Assembly (NCBI GenBank): GCA_021787335.1
Contig: JAJYMC010000033.1
Location: 1-64,000, forward strand
DNA length: 64,000 nt
Origin: Bacillota bacterium
Lineage (GTDB): Bacteria; Bacillota; Sulfobacillia; JAJYWN01; JAJZPE01
Direction: 5' to 3'
In this document: positions 52,253-59,099 of the stretch, piece after piece
Position numbering within the stretch: the stretch's first letter is position 1
Layout of the letters: the number at the start of each line of letters is the position of its first letter
Notes under the pieces: generated by a model
Seen by the model: the letters and a program-made list of their open reading frames with translations, nothing else
Database searches by the model: none
What the model was told of the DNA's origin: nothing
Position numbers and translations under genes: made by a program

Positions 52253-53446
52253 TCAGTCGTTGACGGTGATGTCGCCGCCTCCCGTCCGTGCCTTCACCCG
52301 GGCCTCCCCGGTGCCGATCCGGCCGACCAGCTCCCGTTCGGAGCGGTGCTTGGTCTCGCTCAGGCGCAGGTCACACGTGACGTCGCCGCCGTCGGAGACC
52401 AGGTCGAGGGCGGCCGAGGCGTCGGCCGGCATGAACAGGACGACGTCACCCCGTCCGGCCACGAGTTCGCTGGATGTGCCGGCGGCCGGCCGGAGGCTGG
52501 CGGTGACATCACCGTGCTCGGCCGTGAGACGGGCCTCGGGCACCGGGTCCTGGACGGTCACGTCGCCGTGGCGGCTGATCGCCTTGACCGGACCGCCCGC
52601 CCGTTCCACGTCGATGTCTCCATGCTCGGTCGAGAGGTCGAGCGCGGAGGTCGGTCCCATGACGGTGATGTCGCCGAGGTCACCATGGACCTCGACCCTG
52701 GCGTCGGCCGGCACCTCGACTTCCAGGTCGACCGAACCCCGCGGGCTGGACGAAGCCCGGCCGAGGTCCACCCGGACCGTGACCGACTCCCGGTCGCCTT
52801 CCGTCCGGACGGTGATGGCCGAGCAGCGGGCCACGGCCTCGCTCGGGTCGGCCCCGCGGGCCGATTTGTCCGCCTCGACCCGGACGATCCCGGGCGCGCC
52901 GGCCTTGATGGTGATGTCCCCGACCGGGTCGATGACGGTGACCCGGGCGCCTGCGTCGACTTTGTGTTCGAGGAAGATGGTCTCATTGTGGCCGGACCAC
53001 CAGCCGCCGAGGCGGGCGGCCCGGAGCCCTTCCCGGACGCCCCGCATGGCCTCGCGGAGACCCGTTCCCAGGCCCTCGCGGAGACCGTACCGCATCCCTT
53101 CGAGACCTTCCCTGAGGCCGCGCATGCCCTCGTCGATGCCGTCGCGGACGGCCTCGCTGATCTCCGAGCCGAGGTCCCAGTCGTCATCGTCTTCATCCCG
53201 GCGACGTTCCGGTCCGCCCTGGCCGCCATTGCCGGTGGCCGACCCGGGCTCCCTGCCCGGGGCCGTCGCGGTGTGAGCGGTGTGAGCGGTATGCGCGGAT
53301 TGCGCGGATCGCGCGGGTTCCGCCGGCGCGACCGCCGCCCGCTGTTCGTCCTCTTCGCCCAGGGCCTTCAAAAGCTCGGCGGCCTCTTCCTCGGTGATCC
53401 GCCCGCTCTTGTGCAATTCCTCGATGAACCGGCGTTCCTCGTCCAC
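52253..53446 (-). CDS. DUF4097 protein with N-terminal SHOCT-like module and amphipathic repeats
   Basis: 397 aa from GTG 53446, just after the stop of the DUF2089 gene and 6 bases after GGGAGGG. The module is RRFIEELHKSGRITEEEAAE. An Ala/His/Thr-rich and then acidic linker leads to a repeated segment MRGLREGLEGMRYGLREGLG (unit about 11 residues, four to five copies), likely an amphipathic membrane- or protein-binding helix. DUF4097 strands follow with EHGDI, RHGDVTV, EHGDVT and RGDVV turns. Confidence 0.85.
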   Translation of the reverse strand: MDEERRFIEELHKSGRITEEEAAELLKALGEEDEQRAAVAPAEPARSAQSAHTAHTAHTATAPGREPGSATGNGGQGGPERRRDEDDDDWDLGSEISEAVRDGIDEGMRGLREGLEGMRYGLREGLGTGLREAMRGVREGLRAARLGGWWSGHNETIFLEHKVDAGARVTVIDPVGDITIKAGAPGIVRVEADKSARGADPSEAVARCSAITVRTEGDRESVTVRVDLGRASSSPRGSVDLEVEVPADARVEVHGDLGDITVMGPTSALDLSTEHGDIDVERAGGPVKAISRHGDVTVQDPVPEARLTAEHGDVTASLRPAAGTSSELVAGRGDVVLFMPADASAALDLVSDGGDVTCDLRLSETKHRSERELVGRIGTGEARVKARTGGGDITVND

Positions 53447-53447
53447 C

Positions 53448-53909
53448 TTAGTCCCTCCCGGTCTCGGTGTCGTCGTCCGTCTTTTCCTCGTCAAGCGGTT
53501 TGGCCGCCTCTGTTTCGTCAGCCGCGCCGGTGGGCAAGGACGCCTTGGACTTCAGCAGTTTCACTGCGTCCTCGGCGGAGATGCGACCGGACTTGAGGGC
53601 CTCCAGGACCTCGCGACGGCGGGAGGCCCCCCCCGTGTCCTCGGGGACCGGTTCGGCCCGGTAGCCCAACGCCTGGATGACCGCCTCGAGGCGGCCCCTG
53701 ACGGTCGGGTAGGAGATGCCCAGCTCCCGCTCGACCTCTTTGATGTTGCCGCGCGCCTTGAGGAAGACCTCTACGAAGTCGAGCTGGTCGCGGGTCAGGG
53801 CGTCGAACTTGGTGCCCCCGAAACGCCCTTCGATGGTCGTCTCACAGTGCGAGCAGTGTAGGCGGGTGATGTCGAGCTTTTCGTGGCAGACCGGGCACCG
53901 CCCGGGCAT
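53448..53909 (-). CDS. DUF2089 regulator: zinc ribbon, HTH and C-terminal SHOCT-like module
   Basis: 153 aa from ATG 53909 (GTG 53924 possible). The zinc ribbon is CPVCHEKLDITRLHCSHC, then LTRDQLDFVEVFLKARGNIK and a helix-turn-helix VERELGISYPTVRGRLEAV. After a linker the module RREVLEALKSGRISAEDAVK appears. DUF2089 proteins are predicted transcription regulators. As first gene of the DUF4097 operon, directly behind a sigma-A promoter, it is the likely autoregulator. Confidence 0.88.
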   Translation of the reverse strand: MPGRCPVCHEKLDITRLHCSHCETTIEGRFGGTKFDALTRDQLDFVEVFLKARGNIKEVERELGISYPTVRGRLEAVIQALGYRAEPVPEDTGGASRRREVLEALKSGRISAEDAVKLLKSKASLPTGAADETEAAKPLDEEKTDDDTETGRD

Positions 53910-53989
53910 TCTCCGCTTCTCCACAGGACCACCCCGTTTTCACCGAACATTTAAGGGACTGGTTTAATATCCTTAAGGTCTCACTTCAA

Positions 53990-54018
53990 AGAATAAAGGA
54001 TGGCATTCGTTCTGTCAA
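53990..54018 (-). promoter_or_regulatory. sigma-A promoter of the DUF2089-DUF4097 operon
   Basis: On the minus strand TTGACA (54018-54013), a 17-base spacer and TATTCT (53995-53990). Start near 53983. The leader contains TTAAGG and CCTTAA arms (53951-53956 and 53971-53976), a possible operator. Confidence 0.82.
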
Positions 54019-54035
54019 TCCCTCTGCATATGGCA

Positions 54036-54080
54036 CGAGCCGGCGACCGAATCCTGGGATCCGGAGGGCCGGCTCGTTTT
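54036..54080. terminator. hairpin after the 73-aa gene
   Basis: CGAGCCGGC (54036-54044) pairs with GCCGGCTCG (54068-54076). TTTT follows on the plus strand only; for the minus-strand gene ending at 54084 the T-tract is missing, so efficiency is doubtful. Confidence 0.45.
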
Positions 54081-54083
54081 AGT

Positions 54084-54305
54084 TCAGTTGGCTCGGTTCT
54101 GGCCTGAGCGCCGCACCTTGACCAGCTCGACCTTCATCGGCGAGTGGCTGATGGCGCCCAGCAGACCGGCGAGGACATCGGCTTCCTCGCGGGCGGCGAT
54201 GACCAGCGGGCAGGTGTCGAGCACCTTGGCCTGGCCGGTCGATTCGACGTACCGCAGGACGTCCTCAGACAGATCACCGTGATAGAGGACCTCGATGGTC
54301 TCCAT
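54084..54305 (-). CDS. unknown small protein, 73 aa
   Basis: Not recognised. ATG 54305 is chosen because GGAGGTGA lies 7 bases upstream; the frame stays open to 54407 and a GTG near 54398 after AAGGAG is an alternative giving about 31 more residues. The protein reads METIEVLYHGDLSEDVLRYV, then a Cys-containing strand VLDTCPLVIAAREEADVLAG and a basic end. The alternating strand-helix pattern and single Cys suggest a small ferredoxin-like or regulatory fold, without proof. It has a very strong promoter (54495-54523). Confidence 0.6.
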   Translation of the reverse strand: METIEVLYHGDLSEDVLRYVESTGQAKVLDTCPLVIAAREEADVLAGLLGAISHSPMKVELVKVRRSGQNRAN

Positions 54306-54494
54306 CCCGCGTTCACCTCCGTAAGACTTCCTAAGACCAGCATCAGTGCGTTCCATTCGAGCGAAGGGCAACGCGACCGACATCGAAAAGGTGGTCACGG
54401 TCTTCATCTCCTTCTTAAAGCCCTGGCGGTTCTGTGACTCCCCGTCCGCCGGGCGGATTACCGGAGGGTTAACATCCTTACCCTTCCGATTGAC

Positions 54495-54537
54495 ATTGTA
54501 AACCCACCCCCTTAATATGTCAAGGCACCCCCTTAAA
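54495..54537 (-). promoter_or_regulatory. strong promoter with an 11-base direct repeat
   Basis: On the minus strand TTGACA (54523-54518), a 17-base spacer and TACAAT (54500-54495). TTAAGGGGGTG occurs twice with a 21-base period: once just upstream of the -35 (54536-54526) and once inside the spacer (54515-54505). Two helical turns between copies fits a dimeric or tandem regulator. The leader to the next start is about 180 bases. Confidence 0.8.
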
Positions 54538-54616
54538 TTTCATGAACCCCTCCAATGATCAGCCGCCGTCCCTGGGGTGTTTTTCGTTTGACCAGCTATC
54601 TGCCCCTTGAACGCAC

Positions 54617-54644
54617 AAAGCGGCCCGGGAAACTCCCGGGCCGC
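54617..54644 (-). terminator. strong terminator hairpin
   Basis: GCGGCCCGGG (54620-54629) pairs with CCCGGGCCGC (54635-54644); on the minus strand TTTGTG follows. It lies 40 bases past the 58-aa frame at 54684-54860. Confidence 0.7.
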
Positions 54645-54683
54645 AGGTTTCTCACTGGAGTTAAGGATCTCAAGGGCGGTCTT

Positions 54684-54860
54684 TCAGCCCCGTTGTCGGC
54701 GGGGGTGTCCCGCGGAGCAAGGGAGACGACCTGGCCCGGTCCCCCGCTCCATGACTTCTTCAGTTGTCATCCGACCGCCGAGGGCAACACGGAACCTGAG
54801 CGCGGCAAAGCCGGCTCCAGCGATCCCGTTCACGCGCCTTGGAGTGAGGTTGCGGATCAT
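54684..54860 (-). CDS. possible small protein, 58 aa
   Basis: Not recognised. AAAGGAGGG lies 8 bases before ATG 54860, and a strong terminator follows the stop. The product is basic (MIRNLTPRRVNGIAGAGFAA at the start, RRQRG at the end) with no clear domain. It lies in the 690-base gap between the 73-aa gene and ogt. The ribosome site and terminator support expression; the composition does not strongly support a folded protein, so a small RNA is the alternative. Confidence 0.35.
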   Translation of the reverse strand: MIRNLTPRRVNGIAGAGFAALRFRVALGGRMTTEEVMERGTGPGRLPCSAGHPRRQRG

Positions 54861-54995
54861 CTTGGTCTCCCTCCTTTACCCTTGATGGGCGCAGCCGCCG
54901 TTTGCTCAGGGCGGCACCGAGTGTTTAAGACGTAAGAGACCCGGAAAGGTTCCGGCCTTCCGACCGGTTTGCGAAAAAAAGTCTAGGGGGTGCGG

Positions 54996-55526
54996 TCAAC
55001 CGCGGCTGCCCCGAGCCCGGTCGGCCTCCATCGCGAGCAGGCGGCGCTTCATCGGCAGCCCGCCACCGAACCCGCCCAGGCCTCCGCCGGAGGCCAGGAC
55101 CCGGTGGCAGGGGTGGACGAGCGGGACCGGGTTGGTTGCCATGACCTGTCCCACGGCCCGGGCCGCGCCCGGGCTGCCGACCTTTGCCGCCAGCTCCCCG
55201 TAGGTCACCGTCGACCCGTAGGGGATGGCGGCACAGGCGTCATGCACGCGCCGCTGGAAGTCCGTCAGCTTGATGTCCGCGGCGTGCCGGGCGAGGTCGA
55301 CCCGGTCCCCGGCGAAATACCGGCGCAGGTCGGCCTCCAGGGACGCGAAGGCCCCCGGGTCCTCGGCGGCGTCGGGGTACGCCCGGCGGGCCTCATCGAC
55401 CGCCTCCCGCCGGCTGCCCTTCGGCAGGGTCAGGTAGCGAAGCCCTCGGTCGGAACGCACGGCGGCCTGCCAGCCAAAGCCCGCGTCGAAGGCGGTCCAA
55501 CGGAGTCTTTCCTCACTGCTTCCCAT
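54996..55526 (-). CDS. ogt: methylated-DNA--protein-cysteine methyltransferase
   Basis: 176 aa from ATG 55526 (GGAGGAG 7 bases upstream), overlapping the uvrC end by 14 bases. The DNA-binding helix is in YGELAAKVGSPGAARAVGQV and the acceptor Cys in the PCHRVLASGG motif. It removes alkyl groups from O6-alkylguanine in a single-turnover reaction. Coupling to uvrC makes a DNA-repair pair. Confidence 0.95.
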   Translation of the reverse strand: MGSSEERLRWTAFDAGFGWQAAVRSDRGLRYLTLPKGSRREAVDEARRAYPDAAEDPGAFASLEADLRRYFAGDRVDLARHAADIKLTDFQRRVHDACAAIPYGSTVTYGELAAKVGSPGAARAVGQVMATNPVPLVHPCHRVLASGGGLGGFGGGLPMKRRLLAMEADRARGSRG

Positions 55527-57411
55527 TCGGTACTCCTCCCTCGGTCTCGGCATGCAGTCTCGAATAGATGATCTCGGCCACGGGCGCGGGAAGGCCCTCG
55601 ACCGACTTTATCTCGTCCAACGTGGCCCGTCGGAGCCCGGCCACCGACCCGAAGCGCCTCAGCAGCATCGTGCGCCGACGGGGACCGATGCCCGGGATGT
55701 CGTCGAGGACGGACCGCAGCGTCCGCTTCTTTCGGACGAGGCGGTGGTATCCGATGGCGAAGCGGTGGGCCTCGTCCCGGACGCGCTGGACCAGGAAGAG
55801 GGCCTCCGAGCCGCGTTGCAAGATGATTGGTTCTCTCCGGGCCACGCCGAAGAGCCACTCGTTCTCCTTGGCCAGACCGAAGGTCGGGATGCCGGCCAGG
55901 CCAAGGCCCTCGAGGACCTCACGGGCCGCGGACAGTTGCCCCTTGCCCCCGTCGACGATGATCAGGTCGGGCAGGACGGCGAACTTCGGGGCCCCGGCGG
56001 CCCTCTCCTCGCGCTCACGAAGCCCCCGGCGGTAGCGCCGGCCGATGACCTCGGCCATCATCGCGAAGTCGTTCGGCCCCTCGACCGTCCTTATCTTGAA
56101 GCGGCGGTAGTCCTCTTTCTTCGGCCGGCCGTCCTCGAAGACGACCATCGAGCCGACCGCCTCCGCCCCCTGGATGTTGGAGATGTCGAAGCACTCGATG
56201 CGCCGCGGGGGCTCGTCGAGGCCCAGCTCCCGGGCCAAGTCGCGGAGGGCGTCGCCGGTCTGCTCCTGCTCCCGGGCGCGCTCGGCCAGCCGCTCCTGCA
56301 TCGAAACCCGGGCGTTCTCGGTCGCCAGCTCGACCAGGCCGCGTTTCTCGCCCCGCTTGGGCTGGATCAGCCGGACCTTCTCGCCGCGCCGCGAGCTGAG
56401 CCACTCTTCGATGAGCTCCGCTTCGGGCACCGGCTCCGGCACAAGGACCTCTTTGGGGATGAAGGATGCCTGGGCATAGAACTGCTTGACGAAGGCGGTG
56501 ATGACGTCCGACCCGGCCTGGTCCTCGGCTCCGCTGAGGAGGAACCCCTCGCGCCCGACCAGGCGGCCCCCGCGGATCTGGAAGACCTGCACCGAGGCCT
56601 CGTCGCCGTGGCGGGCGAGGGCCACGACGTCCTGGTCCTCCATGCCGGTCGAGATCATCTTCTGCCTCTCACTGACCTGCTCGATCGCCTTCATCTGGTC
56701 GCGGTGCTCGGCGGCCCGCTCGAAGTCCAGGGCCTCGGCCGCCTCGTCCATGCGGTGCCGCAGCCGGTCCGTGATATCCTGCGTGCGGCCTTCCAGGAAG
56801 AGGCAGAGTTCCTTGACCATCGCCTTGTAGTCGGCCGCGGAGACCATCCCCCGGCACGGACCCAAGCAGCGGTGGACGTGGTAGTCGAGGCAGGGACGGG
56901 TGACCGACTGGAACTTGTGGTCGCTGCAGATGCGGAAGGGAAAGACCCGACGGATGGTGCGCAGCGTGTCCCGGACCGCGTCCGGATGGGTGTAGGGTCC
57001 GAAGTAGAGGGCCCCGTCGCGCCTCATCGACCGAGCGATGGTGACCCTGGGGAACGGCTCGTTGGGGTCCACCCTCAGGTACGGGAAGTGCTTGTCGTCC
57101 TTAAGCCGGACGTTGAAGTACGGGTGGTGCTCCTTGATCAGGTTGGACTCGAGGATGAGGGCCTCGACCTCGGAATCCGTCCGGACGAACTCGAAGTCCC
57201 GGACCTGGGCGACCATGGTCAGGGTTCGGGGGTTGAGGTTGCGGGAAGACTGGAAGTATTGCCGCACGCGGTTCCGCAGCGAGCGGGCCTTCCCGATGTA
57301 GATGATCCGGCCTTCCTGGTCCTTGAACAGGTAGACCCCGGGCTTGGCCGGGAGCCTGGCCAGCTTGGCTTCGATGGCTTCGTCGGGAGCAGGCCGGCCG
57401 TCCTCAGGCAA
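55513..57411 (-). CDS. uvrC: excinuclease ABC subunit C
   Basis: 632 aa. GIY-YIG nuclease domain at the N-terminus (GVYLFKDQEGRIIYIGKARS), a Cys cluster region (CSDHKFQSVTRPCLDYHVHR), the UvrB-binding UVR motif (FERAAEHRDQMKAIEQV), the RNase H-like 5' nuclease domain (IECFDISNIQGAEAVGS) and a C-terminal helix-hairpin-helix pair (DDIPGIGPRRRTMLLRRFG). It makes both incisions during nucleotide excision repair. TTG 57411 follows GGAGGGTGA. Confidence 0.97.
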   Translation of the reverse strand: MPEDGRPAPDEAIEAKLARLPAKPGVYLFKDQEGRIIYIGKARSLRNRVRQYFQSSRNLNPRTLTMVAQVRDFEFVRTDSEVEALILESNLIKEHHPYFNVRLKDDKHFPYLRVDPNEPFPRVTIARSMRRDGALYFGPYTHPDAVRDTLRTIRRVFPFRICSDHKFQSVTRPCLDYHVHRCLGPCRGMVSAADYKAMVKELCLFLEGRTQDITDRLRHRMDEAAEALDFERAAEHRDQMKAIEQVSERQKMISTGMEDQDVVALARHGDEASVQVFQIRGGRLVGREGFLLSGAEDQAGSDVITAFVKQFYAQASFIPKEVLVPEPVPEAELIEEWLSSRRGEKVRLIQPKRGEKRGLVELATENARVSMQERLAERAREQEQTGDALRDLARELGLDEPPRRIECFDISNIQGAEAVGSMVVFEDGRPKKEDYRRFKIRTVEGPNDFAMMAEVIGRRYRRGLREREERAAGAPKFAVLPDLIIVDGGKGQLSAAREVLEGLGLAGIPTFGLAKENEWLFGVARREPIILQRGSEALFLVQRVRDEAHRFAIGYHRLVRKKRTLRSVLDDIPGIGPRRRTMLLRRFGSVAGLRRATLDEIKSVEGLPAPVAEIIYSRLHAETEGGVPNGKQ

Positions 57412-57476
57412 GACCCTTCACCCTCCTGTCGCGCTGGTCGCCCCGCCGCGCCCGGCGGGGTTCACCCAGGTGCGGT

Positions 57477-57512
57477 GGCCGAAATGGCCGCAATGGCCGT
57501 AATGGCCGCGAT
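57477..57512. repeat. 9-base tandem repeat, four units
   Basis: GGCCGAAAT, GGCCGCAAT, GGCCGTAAT and GGCCGCGAT follow one another in the gap between uvrC and the M28 gene. The variable position could make it a slipping microsatellite in the promoter region. Confidence 0.85.
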
Positions 57513-57622
57513 GGTGGTATTCTCCCCGCGACGGTGGTCCCCTGCCGCGTCGGCGCAGGGATGCGGGCGAGGATGTGGAATCCTCCGTAGCGAAGTGATG
57601 CGTCTGGAAGGAGTGTTGGACG

Positions 57623-59023
57623 ATGGCCCAGCGAAAGGTGGTCCCGGACCTGGCGGCCCTGGACCGAGAGGTCATCGGCGACGTCTGGACCTCGGACGAA
57701 GCCTACAGGAACCTGGTCTATCTGTGCGACGAGTGCGGCAGCCGGTTCGGCGGCACGGAGAGCGAGCGTGAGGCGGTCGACTATCTCCTGGCCAAGATGA
57801 ACGAGTACGGCCTGGAGAACGTCCACACGGAGGAGTTCGAGTACACCGGGTGGGCCAGGGGCACCGCCAAGCTGCAGGCGACTTCGCCCGAACGGCGCGA
57901 GTTCCCGTGCATCGCCCTGCCGTACTGCGGCACGGCCACGATCGAGGGCAAGCTGGTCTTCCTGGGCTCTGGGAACCCCGAGGTCTACGCCGACAAGGCG
58001 GCCGAGATCAAGGGCAACATCGTCATGGTCACCACCGAGTCGCCCCCGGACATGAAGCGGGTCATGCATCGGATGGAGAAGTTCGGCCGGGCCGTGGCCG
58101 CCGGCGCCGTCGCCTTCATCTGGATGCGCGACGAACCGGGTCTGCTTGAGGAGACGGGTTCGCTGCGGTTCAACGCCGAGGCCGACATCCCGGGCATCGG
58201 CGTGTCCAAGGAGACCGGCGCCGCCATCCTCCGCTTGGCCGAGAAGGGCCCGGTCAAGCTGAAGGTGACCACCAAGAACAAGGTCGAGCGGATGACCTCC
58301 TCGACCATCGTCCCCGAGGCGCCCGGCCAGGAGAGCCCGCGCCGCCTGCTGTTCGCCGGCGGGCACCTCGACGGTCACGACATCGCCCCCGGGGCGATGG
58401 ACAACGGCTCCGGCACGGTCATCGTCCTCGAGGCCGCGCGGGCCCTCGCTCGCATCAAGGACAAGTTGCCCCACACCGTGCGCTTCGTCATCTTCCCCTT
58501 AGAGGAAATCGGCCTCATCGGCTCGGAGGAGTACGTCCACGCCCACCGGCGCGAGATGCGGAACGTGCAGTTCATGGTCAACCTAGACGCCGCCGGGGCC
58601 GGCGGTGAGCCGGTCCTGCTGGTCCAGGGCTGGAAGGAACTCCTGCCGGTGTTCAAGGGCATGGCCAAGCAGATGAAGCAGCCCTGGCAACTGCGCAGCA
58701 ACCTGAACCCATACTCCGACCAGTTCAACTTCGCCGCCGCCGGCGTCCCGAGCGGCTTCATGTCCTCGACCCGGCCGGCCGGGCGGAAGCCCGGTGAACG
58801 CGGCTGGGGCCATACCGCCGCCGACACGCTCGACAAGGTGAGTCCGCGGGGACTCCAGATGGACGCCCTCAACCTGGCTCGCCTGCTGCTTTACATGTCG
58901 TTCCAGGAACAGGACTGGCCGGCCAGCCACAAGGGCAAGGCGGAGATAAAGAAGCTCCTCGAGGCGCAGGACCTGTGGGAGGTCCTCGGCTTCGAGAAGC
59001 GGCTTCCATTGCGAGGTTGGTGA
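57623..59023 (+). CDS. M28-family zinc aminopeptidase
   Basis: 466 aa. The zinc ligands and catalytic Glu are in GGHLDGHDIAPGAMDNGSGT (His and bridging Asp), LEEIGLIGSEEY (catalytic EE) and NLDAAG; the last His is in the C-terminal GWGHTAADTLDKV. A PA-like insert occupies about residues 100-190. There is no signal peptide, so a cytoplasmic enzyme is expected. AAGGAG lies just upstream of ATG 57623. Convergent with uvrA. Confidence 0.92.
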   Translation: MAQRKVVPDLAALDREVIGDVWTSDEAYRNLVYLCDECGSRFGGTESEREAVDYLLAKMNEYGLENVHTEEFEYTGWARGTAKLQATSPERREFPCIALPYCGTATIEGKLVFLGSGNPEVYADKAAEIKGNIVMVTTESPPDMKRVMHRMEKFGRAVAAGAVAFIWMRDEPGLLEETGSLRFNAEADIPGIGVSKETGAAILRLAEKGPVKLKVTTKNKVERMTSSTIVPEAPGQESPRRLLFAGGHLDGHDIAPGAMDNGSGTVIVLEAARALARIKDKLPHTVRFVIFPLEEIGLIGSEEYVHAHRREMRNVQFMVNLDAAGAGGEPVLLVQGWKELLPVFKGMAKQMKQPWQLRSNLNPYSDQFNFAAAGVPSGFMSSTRPAGRKPGERGWGHTAADTLDKVSPRGLQMDALNLARLLLYMSFQEQDWPASHKGKAEIKKLLEAQDLWEVLGFEKRLPLRGW

Positions 59024-59099
59024 GACCTGACGGGAGCCTTCCCGGAGGGCTCCGCGGAGGATGAGTCCATGACGGCGCCGCCCGGCGTCCTGGCTTCGG

